Source: Phaeobacter sp. B1627 (GTDB lineage: Bacteria; Pseudomonadota; Alphaproteobacteria; Rhodobacterales; Rhodobacteraceae). From it: a stretch of DNA of 64,000 nt. Below the pieces are notes generated by a model that was not told where the DNA came from, did not search any database, and saw only the letters and a program-made list of their open reading frames with translations. How positions within the stretch are numbered: the first letter of the stretch is position 1; every line of letters begins with the position of its first letter. Positions 9,636 to 17,684 of the stretch are shown here, piece after piece. The stretch spans positions 186,001 through 250,000 of the forward strand of contig NZ_VCNK01000004.1 of NCBI RefSeq assembly GCF_006265095.1, given 5' to 3'. Position numbers and translations under genes: made by a program.

Positions 9636-10364
9636 ATGGCAATTCTCGACAAGCACAAAATCCTGGAAACCAACGCCACGCTGCTGCTGATCTGTTCGTT
9701 TCTGGTTGTCACCATCGGTGGGCTGGTGCAGATCACACCGCTGTTCTATCTGGAAAACACCATCGAGGAGGTGGAGGGCATGCGTCCCTACACCCCCCTC
9801 GAGCTGGCCGGGCGCGACATCTACATCCGCGAAGGCTGCTATGTCTGCCACAGCCAGATGATCCGCCCGATGCGCGATGAGGTGGAGCGCTACGGCCACT
9901 ACTCGCTGGCGGCCGAGTCGATGTATGATCACCCGTTCCAATGGGGGTCAAAGCGGACCGGGCCGGATCTGGCCCGTGTCGGCGGGCGCTATTCCGATGA
10001 GTGGCATCTGGATCACCTGCGCGACCCGCAGGCGGTGGTGCCGGAATCGGTGATGCCGAAGTATGACTTTCTCGAACGGACCCGGCTTGACGGCGAACAC
10101 ATTGGCGATCTGCTGGCCACCAATGCGATCGTCGGCGTGCCCTACAGCGACGAGATGATTGCAGAGGCGCAGCGTGATTTCCGGGCTCAGGCCGATCCCG
10201 ACAGCGACTATGACGGGCTGCTGGAGCGTTATGGCGAGGCTGTGAACGTGCGCAATTTTGACGGCCAGCCCTGGGTGTCGGAGATGGATGCGCTGATTGC
10301 CTATCTGCAGATGCTGGGCACGCTGGTCGATTTCTCGACCTTCACGCCAGACGCAAGCCGCTAG
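9636..10364 (+). CDS. ccoO: cbb3-type cytochrome c oxidase monohaem subunit II
   Basis: Membrane-anchored monohaem cytochrome c of 242 residues. A single N-terminal helix (about residues 13-35) is followed by the haem-binding CYVCH at residues 68-72. The distal methionine is probably in the SVMPKYDFL segment. It passes electrons from CcoP or soluble cytochrome c to CcoN. AGGAGG lies just upstream, and the gene follows ccoN by 14 bp. Confidence 0.97.
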   Translation: MAILDKHKILETNATLLLICSFLVVTIGGLVQITPLFYLENTIEEVEGMRPYTPLELAGRDIYIREGCYVCHSQMIRPMRDEVERYGHYSLAAESMYDHPFQWGSKRTGPDLARVGGRYSDEWHLDHLRDPQAVVPESVMPKYDFLERTRLDGEHIGDLLATNAIVGVPYSDEMIAEAQRDFRAQADPDSDYDGLLERYGEAVNVRNFDGQPWVSEMDALIAYLQMLGTLVDFSTFTPDASR

Positions 10365-10379
10365 AGAGAGGACAGATAC

Positions 10380-10577
10380 ATGGATACCTATTCCCTGCTG
10401 CGTCAGTTCGCTGACAGTTGGATGCTGCTGTTTCTCTTTGTCTTTTTCACGGGCGTTGTGATCTGGGCCTTTCGGCCCGGATCGAGCCGGACCTATGAGG
10501 ATACCGCCAATATTCCCTTCCGAAATGCCGACAAGCCCGCCACGGATCCGGCCAGCCCATCGGAGGCCCAAAAATGA
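10380..10577 (+). CDS. ccoQ: cbb3 oxidase small subunit CcoQ
   Basis: Short single-helix protein of 65 residues: an N-terminal part, one hydrophobic helix (about residues 14-31, ending VVIWAF) and a charged tail. CcoQ stabilises the cbb3 complex in related bacteria. Position between ccoO and ccoP, and a 4-bp overlap with ccoP, settle the identity more than the sequence does. Confidence 0.93.
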   Translation: MDTYSLLRQFADSWMLLFLFVFFTGVVIWAFRPGSSRTYEDTANIPFRNADKPATDPASPSEAQK

Positions 10578-11473
10578 GCGACCCAACTATGAATGACCGG
10601 GCCACGCCCGCCCGCTCTCAGCTTCAGGAGGGCGACCCGAACACAACCGGCCATGAATGGGATGGCATACAGGAATTCGACAACCCGCTGCCCCGCTGGT
10701 GGCTGTGGATGTTCTACGCCTGCATCGTCTGGGCGGTGGCCTATTCGATCGCCTATCCGGCCTGGCCGCTGGTCAGCCAGGCGACCTCGGGGGTGATCGG
10801 GTGGTCGTCGCGGGCCAAGGTCGCGGCCGAGATCGCGGCGGTTGAGACCGCCAATGCGCCGGTCAATGCGCAACTGGAGCAGCTGGAGCTGGCGGCGATC
10901 CCGGATCATCCGGATCTTGCAGGCTATGCGGTGTCGTCCGGCGCGGCGGTGTTTCGCACCTGGTGCGCCCAATGCCATGGTTCCGGCGCGGCGGGGGCCA
11001 AGGGCTATCCGAACCTGCTGGATGACGATTGGCTCTGGGGGGGCAGCATGGAGGAGATCCATACCACGGTGTCCTACGGAATTCGCAACGAAGAGAGTGA
11101 CGATGCGCGCTATTCCGAGATGCCTGCCTTTGGCCGGGATGATTTGCTGGAAAAGGCAGAGGTCGCGCAGGTTGTGAACTACGTCATGTCGCTTTCTGGT
11201 GCACCGCAGGACGCCGGGCAGGTCGCGGCGGGCGCTGCCGTCTTTGCCGATAATTGTGCCGCCTGCCATGGCGAGGATGCATCGGGTGACATCTACCAGG
11301 GCGCGCCGAACCTGAAGGATGCGATCTGGCTCTATGGGGGCGACTATGACAGCCTCTATGAAACCGTGTGGAACGCCCGCTACGGGGTGATGCCCAATTG
11401 GAACACGCGCCTGAGCGAGGCAGAAATCCGTGCCGTGAGCGCCTATGTCCACCAATTGGGCGGCGGCGAATAA
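10574..11473 (+). CDS. ccoP: cbb3-type cytochrome c oxidase dihaem subunit III
   Basis: Dihaem cytochrome c, 299 residues. A cytoplasmic start is followed by one membrane helix (about 42-62) and two periplasmic cytochrome domains with CAQCH (131-135) and CAACH (228-232). It accepts electrons from the quinol-oxidising chain and feeds CcoO. It overlaps ccoQ by ATGA and is followed at once by an intrinsic terminator, so the transcript ends here and ccoGHIS has its own promoter. Confidence 0.97.
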   Translation: MSDPTMNDRATPARSQLQEGDPNTTGHEWDGIQEFDNPLPRWWLWMFYACIVWAVAYSIAYPAWPLVSQATSGVIGWSSRAKVAAEIAAVETANAPVNAQLEQLELAAIPDHPDLAGYAVSSGAAVFRTWCAQCHGSGAAGAKGYPNLLDDDWLWGGSMEEIHTTVSYGIRNEESDDARYSEMPAFGRDDLLEKAEVAQVVNYVMSLSGAPQDAGQVAAGAAVFADNCAACHGEDASGDIYQGAPNLKDAIWLYGGDYDSLYETVWNARYGVMPNWNTRLSEAEIRAVSAYVHQLGGGE

Positions 11474-11495
11474 TCCCGGGACCCAAACGAAAAAG

Positions 11496-11524
11496 AAGGC
11501 CGCTCCACGTGGGGCGGCCTTTTC
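11496..11524 (+). terminator. Intrinsic terminator after ccoNOQP
   Basis: Stem AAGGCCGCTCC / GGGGCGGCCTT around an ACGT loop, with one G-T pair, ending in TTTT. It begins 23 bp after the ccoP stop. Confidence 0.85.
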
Positions 11525-11567
11525 AGTTTGGGGACCGGGACCTATGCAACAGGCATGCCGCAAAATC

Positions 11568-11700
11568 GGGGGGCGCTCCCGCCTCCGCACTGTCCTCCAC
11601 CTGCGGTGAAGGCCGTTTGGAGTTGGGGGTGGCGCGGCGCGGGCCCGGAGGGCCCGCGCCGCGCCGGTCGCTTCGGGCTTTGCCCGAAGCGAAATACCTC
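11568..11700. repeat. GC-rich hairpin region related to the dispersed repeats, copy E
   Basis: Opens with GGGGGGCGCTCCCGCC, as in copies B and D, but then diverges and lacks the GTTGGGCC core. It carries a 16-bp stem (11631-11646 with 11650-11665, loop GGA) and a 10-bp stem CGCTTCGGGC/GCCCGAAGCG (11669-11691). It ends in AAATACCTC, as does the flank of copy D. It stops just short of the stop codon of the small minus-strand gene. Confidence 0.6.
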
Positions 11701-11702
11701 CT

Positions 11703-11930
11703 TCAGTGGCAGGGTGCGTCGCGTCCGAGGGGGGACGCCGCTGTGCTGGCCGTGTCGGTCGGGAAGGTCTTTGGTTGCCGCCCGGCAATTTTGTTCCAAA
11801 CCCGGCGCAGCAGGCCGGGGCCCGTCCGTGGCGCGCGCGGGGGCCGGTAGGCCTCGGGCAGCGGGCGCTGTGGCAGATCGTGGTGCAGGGTCGCGTTCAA
11901 GAAGGTCCGTGCGTAAATATCTACTAACAT
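11703..11930 (-). CDS. Small uncharacterised protein divergent from a LysR gene (75 residues)
   Basis: I do not recognise a named family. The support is a good ribosome-binding site (GGAGAG six bases before the ATG at 11930), strongly biased third positions through the first 50 codons, and the divergent pairing with the adjacent LysR gene. The protein starts MLVDIYARTFLNATL, has a proline-rich DLPQRPLPEAYRPPRAP segment, then a basic stretch around LLRRVWNKIAGR. No signal peptide or membrane helix is visible. LysR regulators often control a divergent neighbour, so it may be that regulator's target. Confidence 0.55.
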   Translation of the reverse strand: MLVDIYARTFLNATLHHDLPQRPLPEAYRPPRAPRTGPGLLRRVWNKIAGRQPKTFPTDTASTAASPLGRDAPCH

Positions 11931-12040
11931 GAGGTCTCTCCGACATTGGCGATCCACACGTTGGATCTGTCACTATCCTTGCGACAATGCCTCATTTATG
12001 CGAGTCAGGAAGAAATCCATTCTGTAAGTGAGGCTTACAT

Positions 12041-12925
12041 ATGAGCTGGAGAGACATGCCCTCCCTCGCGGCGCTGCGGGCGTTTGCGGTGTTTGCGGAG
12101 ACCGGAACCCTGCAACAGGCGGGCACGCTTTTGAATGTCAGTCACGCGGCAATCAGCCAGCAGCTGAGGGCACTGGAATCGCATATGGGCGTGGCGTTGC
12201 TGGACCGCTCAGGCCGGGCGCTGAAGCTCACAGCGGAAGGAGAACACCTGTCTCAGGCTCTGACCCTTGGCTTCGGTGCGATCCGGATGGCGGTTCAGGA
12301 TCTGTCGACGCGTGGTGCGGGCCAGCCCCTCCATGTGACCTGCACGCCGATGTTTGCCACCCATTGGCTGATGCCGCGGCTGGCGGGTTTTCGGCAGGCC
12401 TGCCCGGAGGTGGATCTGGTCATCGATCCGACCGGCGAAGTGATGCCGTTGACCCCCGGCGGCATAGATGTGGCGCTGCGCTACGGTCAGGGCAACTGGC
12501 CGGGACTCGTGTCCGAAATGCTGTTGCCCTCGCCCATGGTGGTGGTGGCGGCGCCGGGGCTGCTGGACGGGCGCCAGGTCGGCCGGCCCGAGGATCTTCT
12601 GGATCTGCCCTGGCTTGAGGAGATCGGCACCAATGAGGCTTCGGTCTGGCTCCGGTCGCGCGGGGTTGAGGAGGACCTCAAGGCTGGCCGGGTGACCCTG
12701 CCCGGCAACCTGCTGATGGACGCTCTGCGGGGCGGGCAGGGGGTGGCGGTTACCGTGCGCAAATTCGTCGTGCCGGACTTGGTGGCGGGCCGACTGACCG
12801 AGCTGTTCTGCGAGGAGCAGGGGCGGGGCTATCATATCGTGCACCGGCCGGGCGTTCTGCGCTCTGGCGCGCGGCATTTCGTCAGCTGGCTGCGGCGGGA
12901 GGGGGCGACGACCGCCGGGGTGTGA
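12041..12925 (+). CDS. LysR-type transcriptional regulator, GcvA-like
   Basis: 294 residues. The N-terminal winged helix-turn-helix is clear (residues about 8-65: FAETGTLQQAGTLLNVSHAA, then RALESHMGVALLDRSGR). A periplasmic-binding-like effector domain follows. The start LAALRAFAVFAETGTL and LTAEGE resemble the GcvA/AmpR branch. It lies between ccoNOQP and ccoGHIS, operons that are often adjacent in relatives, and is divergent from a 75-residue gene across 110 bp. The target and effector are not evident. Confidence 0.88.
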   Translation: MSWRDMPSLAALRAFAVFAETGTLQQAGTLLNVSHAAISQQLRALESHMGVALLDRSGRALKLTAEGEHLSQALTLGFGAIRMAVQDLSTRGAGQPLHVTCTPMFATHWLMPRLAGFRQACPEVDLVIDPTGEVMPLTPGGIDVALRYGQGNWPGLVSEMLLPSPMVVVAAPGLLDGRQVGRPEDLLDLPWLEEIGTNEASVWLRSRGVEEDLKAGRVTLPGNLLMDALRGGQGVAVTVRKFVVPDLVAGRLTELFCEEQGRGYHIVHRPGVLRSGARHFVSWLRREGATTAGV

Positions 12926-12996
12926 CCGGCGATACAGCGCGCGGCGTTCAGAGTGTAAAACGCGGGTGCGGCAAAATGCACATGTGGGATGCGTTT

Positions 12997-13010
12997 TTGA
13001 TCCACGTCAA
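12997..13010. promoter_or_regulatory. FNR box upstream of ccoG
   Basis: TTGATCCACGTCAA fits TTGAT-N4-RTCAA. It lies 63 bp upstream of the inferred ccoG start, suited to a class II FNR promoter for ccoGHIS. Confidence 0.8.
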
Positions 13011-13073
13011 TGTGGCGAGACCCGGCCTCTGCGAGAACACAGTCAGACCTGCCACAGGACCGGAGCGAAACCG

Positions 13074-14504
13074 TTGAGCGATTCGAGCCAAGCCCCCAGC
13101 CTCTATTCCGCCAGGGAGCCTATTTTCCCCCGTCGCGTTTCGGGAAAGTTCCGCACTCTGAAATGGGGGATCATGGCGGTGACGCTGGGTATTTACTACC
13201 TGCTGCCATGGATCCGCTGGGACCGTGGGCCGGAATTGCCGGATCAGGCCGTTCTGCTGGATCTCGCCGGGCGGCGTTTTTATTTCTTCTGGATCGAGAT
13301 CTGGCCGCATGAATTCTATTTCGTGGCGGGTCTGCTGGTGATGGCCGGGCTTGGGTTGTTCCTTTTCACCTCGGCGCTGGGGCGGGTCTGGTGTGGCTAT
13401 GCCTGTCCGCAAACGGTCTGGACCGACCTGTTCATTCTGGTGGAGCGCTGGATCGAGGGCGACAGGAATGCGCGCCTGCGGCTGCACCGGCAGAAGAAAT
13501 GGGATCTGCGCAAGGTTCGGTTGCGGATCACGAAATGGATCTCCTGGCTGCTCATCGGTCTTGCCACCGGGGGGGCTTGGGTGTTCTATTTTGCCGATGC
13601 GCCGACGCTGTTGCAGGGGTTGATGACCGGCACCGCTCATCCGGCGGCCTATATCACGCTGGCGATCCTGACGTTCACCACCTTTTTCTTTGGGGGCATC
13701 GCGCGCGAGCAGATCTGTATCTATGCCTGTCCCTGGCCCCGCATCCAGGCCGCGATGATGGATGAGGACACCCTGACCGTGGGCTATCGTGACTGGCGGG
13801 GCGAGCCGCGCGGCAAACACCGCAAAGCAGCCGAGGCAGAAACCCATGGCGATTGCATCGATTGCATGGCCTGCGTCAACGTCTGCCCGATGGGCATCGA
13901 CATCCGGGAGGGGCAGCAGATGGAGTGTATCACCTGCGCCCTGTGTATCGATGCCTGCGACGATATCATGGACAAGATCGGCAAGCCGCGGGGGCTGATC
14001 GACTATATGGCGCTGTCGGATGAGGCCGGGGAACGGGCGGGCAAGCCGCCGCGGCCGGTCTGGACCCATGTGCTGCGGCCGCGCACGATATTCTACACCC
14101 TGCTCTGGGGCGGGGTTGGCCTGGGGCTGGTGTTCGCCTTGTTCATCCGGGCCGATATTAACATGACCGTCGCGCCGGTGCGCAATCCAACCTATGTGAC
14201 CCTGTCGGACGGCACCATCCGCAACACCTATGACGTCCGCCTGCTCAACAAACACGGCGAGGAGCGCCTGTTCGCCCTGTCGGTTGTGGGCGATCCCGCG
14301 CTTCAGGTCGCGCTGGAGGGCGAAGCGGAGGCGACCGTCACCGTGCCGGCCGATTCCACGATTTTGCAGCGGCTGTATATTACGGCCCCGGCGGACAGCG
14401 TCCCGGCCCAGGCCCAAAACAGCGCGCTGCGGATCTGGGTGCAGGACACCCGCTCGGGCGAACGCGCCTACCGCGACACCACTTTTAACGGACGGGGAAA
14501 CTGA
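13074..14504 (+). CDS. ccoG: cbb3 oxidase assembly protein CcoG, polyferredoxin-like (TTG start)
   Basis: Membrane iron-sulfur protein needed for cbb3 biogenesis, probably by reducing Cu(II) for delivery to CcoN. I place the start at TTG 13074 (SDSSQAPSLYSARE), because CGGAG lies 8 bp upstream and longer forms would run across the FNR box; this gives 476 residues. Membrane helices flank a two-cluster ferredoxin region with C261, C264, C267, C271 and C285, C288, C291, C295. There are two further motifs, CGYACPQTVW and CIYACPW. The C-terminus is the periplasmic Ig-like FixG domain. First gene of ccoGHIS. Confidence 0.93.
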   Translation: MSDSSQAPSLYSAREPIFPRRVSGKFRTLKWGIMAVTLGIYYLLPWIRWDRGPELPDQAVLLDLAGRRFYFFWIEIWPHEFYFVAGLLVMAGLGLFLFTSALGRVWCGYACPQTVWTDLFILVERWIEGDRNARLRLHRQKKWDLRKVRLRITKWISWLLIGLATGGAWVFYFADAPTLLQGLMTGTAHPAAYITLAILTFTTFFFGGIAREQICIYACPWPRIQAAMMDEDTLTVGYRDWRGEPRGKHRKAAEAETHGDCIDCMACVNVCPMGIDIREGQQMECITCALCIDACDDIMDKIGKPRGLIDYMALSDEAGERAGKPPRPVWTHVLRPRTIFYTLLWGGVGLGLVFALFIRADINMTVAPVRNPTYVTLSDGTIRNTYDVRLLNKHGEERLFALSVVGDPALQVALEGEAEATVTVPADSTILQRLYITAPADSVPAQAQNSALRIWVQDTRSGERAYRDTTFNGRGN

Positions 14505-14507
14505 TCC

Positions 14508-14990
14508 ATGACCAGCGAGACCACAAAAGCGCCCCGCGAATTCACCGGCAGGCATATGCTGGCGATCTGTGTCGGGGCATTCGGCATCATCATCGCGGTG
14601 AATGTGACCATGGCGGTCAAGGCCGTCAGCACCTTTCCCGGGCTGGAGGTGCGCAATTCCTACGTTGCCAGCCAGGAGTTCGACATCCGGCGCGCCGCGC
14701 AAGAGGCGCTGGGCTGGTCGGTCTATGCTTCGGCCGAGGGGGATATCGTGCGCCTGGAGATCTCCGACCGCACGGGCGCGCCGGTGGAGGTCGCATCGCT
14801 GTCGGCAACCCTGGGGCGGGCCACCCATGTTCAGGACGACCAGCGGCCCGATTTCATCTTTGACGGCGCAGGCTATGTTGCGCCTGCAGACTTGGCGCCG
14901 GGCAACTGGAATATCCGGATGGTCGCGCAGGCCGACGATGGCACCGAGTTTCGCCAACGTGTGATCCTGCATGTGAAACGACCGAAATGA
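14508..14990 (+). CDS. ccoH: cbb3 oxidase assembly protein CcoH (FixH family)
   Basis: 160 residues with one N-terminal membrane helix (about residues 17-37) followed by a periplasmic domain that includes NSYVASQEFDIRRAAQEALGW, typical of FixH. CcoH is required for assembly or stability of the cbb3 oxidase. It starts 3 bp after ccoG and precedes the copper ATPase. Confidence 0.92.
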   Translation: MTSETTKAPREFTGRHMLAICVGAFGIIIAVNVTMAVKAVSTFPGLEVRNSYVASQEFDIRRAAQEALGWSVYASAEGDIVRLEISDRTGAPVEVASLSATLGRATHVQDDQRPDFIFDGAGYVAPADLAPGNWNIRMVAQADDGTEFRQRVILHVKRPK

Positions 14991-15024
14991 CGGGTGTGGC
15001 TGCCAACATGAGGCGGCGGGTGCC

Positions 15025-17208
15025 ATGACCGCTGCTCTGCACCCGCATACCGCTGTCTGTCCCGGCTGCAGCGCCGGCCCCTCCGCCGTGACCGAGATCG
15101 CCCCGACCGAGGCACGGTTGGCGATCTCCCTGCCGACCATCCACTGTCAGGCCTGTATTTCCACCGTCGAACGCGGACTTGGCGCGGTGCCGGGGGTGCG
15201 CGCGGCGCGGGTGAACCTGACGCAGAAACGGGTCCTTGTAGAGGCCGATCCCGACATCCGCGCGGCAGAGCTGGTCTCGGTCTGCGAGGGGTTGGGCTTT
15301 GAGGCCCATGAGCTGGACCTCGCGGCCCTTGCTGCAACCGAAACCGACCGGGCGGGGCGCGAGCTGCTCTTGCGGCTGGCGGTTGCGGGCTTTGCCTCGA
15401 TGAATGTGATGCTGCTCTCGGTCTCGGTCTGGTCTGGTGCGACGGATGCCACGCGGGACATGTTCCACTGGATTTCGGCGGCGATCAGCTTTCCGGCGAT
15501 CCTATATGCGGGGCAGCCGTTCTTTCGCAGTGCTTGGGGTGCGGTGCGGGCGCGGCGTCTGAATATGGATGTGCCGATCGTGCTGGCGCTGGTATTGGCG
15601 TTGGTGACCTCCCTGTGGGAGACCTCCCTGTCGGGCGAACACGCCTATTTCGACGCGGCGCTCACGTTGACCTTCTTCCTGCTGGCGGGGCGCTATCTGG
15701 ATCACCGGACCCGCGCGGCGGCCCGCTCCGCTGCAGAGGAGCTGGCGGCGCTGGAGGTGCCCCGGGCCTGGCGGCTGGATGCGCAGGGACAGGAGGCAGA
15801 GGTCCCGGTTGCGGATCTCTGTGTGGGGGATCTGATCCGGGTGCGCCCCGGGGGGCGTATGCCGGTCGATGGGGAAATCGTGACCGGGCGGTCGGAACTG
15901 GACCGTTCGCTGCTGACCGGAGAGACCCTGCCGGTTCTGGCTGAACCCGGTGACCAGGTGTCTGCGGGCGAGGTCAATCTGACCGGGCCTCTCACCCTGC
16001 GGGCCTCTGCCGTCGGGCGGGAGACGTCGCTGCACCGGATGGCGGATCTGGTGGCCATCGCCGAGTCCGGCCGGTCGCGCTATACATCGCTCGCCGACAG
16101 CGCCGCAAAGCTCTATGCGCCGGGGGTGCATATCCTCTCTGCTCTGGCCTTTGCGGGGTGGTATCTGTTCACATTCGACGCGCGGGTCGCGCTGAATATC
16201 GCGGCGGCGGTCCTGATCATCACCTGCCCCTGTGCGTTGGGGCTGGCGGTGCCTGCGGTCACGACGGCGGCCTCGGGGCGGTTGTTTCGCGCGGGTTTGC
16301 TGGTCAAACATGCCACCGCGCTGGAGCGTCTGGCCGAGGTGGACACGGTGGTCTTCGACAAGACCGGCACGCTGACGGCAGGCACGCCCGAGGTGGTGAA
16401 CGTCGGCGATCTCACGCCCGCCCAGCAGGCGATCGCCCTGGCGCTGGCAGAGGGCTCGGCGCATCCCCTGTCCCGGTCGCTGACCCGTGCCATCCGCGCC
16501 ACCGGTGTTGCACCTGCAGCGCTCGGAGAGCTGCGTGAAATCCCCGGCTACGGAACCGAAGCCTCCATGGATGGGCGCAGGCTGCGCCTCGGCCGGGCCG
16601 CTTGGGCGGGCGGCGATGGCGATCTGGCCGAGACCGCAACCTGGCTCGATTGCGGGGAGGGGGCCGCCGTGGCGATCCGCTTTGCCGATGCCCTGCGTCC
16701 GGGTGCGGAACAGGCCATCCGGGACCTGCGCGGCGCCGGCAAGACGGTGCTGCTGATCTCTGGCGACACCCCGGCGGCGGTTGCCGATCTGGCGGCGCGG
16801 CTGCAGATCACACAGTGGGTTGCCGAGGCCCTGCCCGAGCAAAAGGCCGATCGGGTGGCGGCTCTGACCCTTGCGGGCCACAAAGTGCTGATGGTCGGTG
16901 ACGGGCTCAACGATACGGCGGCGCTTGCGGGCGCGCATGTGTCGATTTCGCCGGCATCCGCGCTGGATGCGGCGCGTGTGGCGTCTGATATCGTGCTGCT
17001 TGGACAGGATCTGTCCCCCATCGCCGACGCCTGCCGCGTGGCGGAGCGCGCCACCCGCCGCATCCGCGAGAACTTTCGTATTGCTACGGTATATAATATC
17101 GTCGCGGTGCCATTGGCGGTCGCGGGGCTGGCGACGCCGTTGATTGCAGCCCTGGCCATGTCGGCCTCATCTATCACGGTCTCGCTCAACGCGCTGCGGC
17201 TGCGCTGA
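15025..17208 (+). CDS. ccoI: Copper-translocating P1B-type ATPase for cbb3 assembly
   Basis: 727-residue copper pump. The N-terminus has a CPGC motif and a heavy-metal-associated domain with CQAC (within LPTIHCQACISTVE). The metal-binding CPC motif is at residues 401-403, the phosphorylated aspartate is D445 in DKTGTLT, the SAHPLSR segment carries the HP motif, and GDGLNDTAAL is near 625. CcoI/FixI ATPases export copper to the periplasm for insertion into CcoN rather than for detoxification. That role is inferred from position between ccoH and ccoS. Confidence 0.96.
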   Translation: MTAALHPHTAVCPGCSAGPSAVTEIAPTEARLAISLPTIHCQACISTVERGLGAVPGVRAARVNLTQKRVLVEADPDIRAAELVSVCEGLGFEAHELDLAALAATETDRAGRELLLRLAVAGFASMNVMLLSVSVWSGATDATRDMFHWISAAISFPAILYAGQPFFRSAWGAVRARRLNMDVPIVLALVLALVTSLWETSLSGEHAYFDAALTLTFFLLAGRYLDHRTRAAARSAAEELAALEVPRAWRLDAQGQEAEVPVADLCVGDLIRVRPGGRMPVDGEIVTGRSELDRSLLTGETLPVLAEPGDQVSAGEVNLTGPLTLRASAVGRETSLHRMADLVAIAESGRSRYTSLADSAAKLYAPGVHILSALAFAGWYLFTFDARVALNIAAAVLIITCPCALGLAVPAVTTAASGRLFRAGLLVKHATALERLAEVDTVVFDKTGTLTAGTPEVVNVGDLTPAQQAIALALAEGSAHPLSRSLTRAIRATGVAPAALGELREIPGYGTEASMDGRRLRLGRAAWAGGDGDLAETATWLDCGEGAAVAIRFADALRPGAEQAIRDLRGAGKTVLLISGDTPAAVADLAARLQITQWVAEALPEQKADRVAALTLAGHKVLMVGDGLNDTAALAGAHVSISPASALDAARVASDIVLLGQDLSPIADACRVAERATRRIRENFRIATVYNIVAVPLAVAGLATPLIAALAMSASSITVSLNALRLR

Positions 17209-17228
17209 GCGGGGGCACAAAGGATCAC

Positions 17229-17390
17229 ATGATGACCGTATTGTCCTATCTCATCCCGATTTCGCTGATCCTGGGTGGGGCCGGGTTGATCGGGTTCATA
17301 TATACCGTGCGCACCGATCAGTATGACGACCCCGAGGGCGATGCGCGGCGTATCCTGAGTGATGAGTGGGACGACCATCCCAAACCCTGA
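17229..17390 (+). CDS. ccoS: cbb3 oxidase maturation protein CcoS (53 residues)
   Basis: Short single-helix protein: an N-terminal hydrophobic stretch (VLSYLIPISLILGGAGLIGF) followed by a polar, acidic tail with YDDPEGDARRIL. The DQYDDPEGDA segment is typical of CcoS/FixS. Two start codons lie in tandem at 17229 and 17232. CcoS is needed for cofactor insertion into CcoN. It closes ccoGHIS, 20 bp after ccoI. Confidence 0.9.
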   Translation: MMTVLSYLIPISLILGGAGLIGFIYTVRTDQYDDPEGDARRILSDEWDDHPKP

Positions 17391-17523
17391 ACATGGGGCG
17401 CGCTGACACCCGGGTTGAGGCCGCCCGGGGCTGAGGCCGCCTGTCACGGGCGGCCAGCCGTCGTCCTTGCCGGTCTGATGCCACTGTCGTTTGTGGGGCG
17501 CACTCCGCCTGCCCCGCGGGCGA

Positions 17524-17604
17524 CCGCGCCGCGTCAGCGGCGCCGGGCCCAACGGGAGGGGCTGCATATACTATGCGGCCTCAACCGGCGGGAGCCTCCC
17601 CCCT
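17524..17604 (-). repeat. Dispersed intergenic hairpin repeat, copy F (minus orientation)
   Basis: Read on the minus strand: a G-run with GGCTCCCGCC, then CGTTGGGCCCGGCGCCGC, then a hairpin GCGCCGC/GCGGCGC with loop TGAC. It lies between ccoS and the convergent D,D-carboxypeptidase gene. A GGCCGCC/GGCGGCC hairpin at 17435-17455 lies between it and ccoS and may help end the cco transcript. Confidence 0.72.
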
Positions 17605-17619
17605 TGCCGGTCGCAAACG

Positions 17620-17684
17620 GATCAGGACAGGAGATCAGGACCGAAGATCAGGACAGGAGATCAGGACAGGAGATCAGGACGGGG
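17620..17684. repeat. 13-bp tandem repeat, five units, overlapping the dacA stop codon
   Basis: Units GATCAGGACAGGA, GATCAGGACCGAA, GATCAGGACAGGA, GATCAGGACAGGA and GATCAGGACGGGG follow without gaps. The last unit contains the stop codon of the minus-strand carboxypeptidase gene (17674-17676) and encodes its final residues. Confidence 0.9.

Noticed and set aside
12948-15140. Minus-strand open frame of 730 codons across ccoG and ccoH
   Set aside because: Antisense to ccoGH, with no ribosome-binding site and a shadow-type composition.
17620-17684. CRISPR array
   Set aside because: The repeats are directly adjacent with no spacers and units of 13 bp; no cas gene is present. The same holds for the other tandem arrays.
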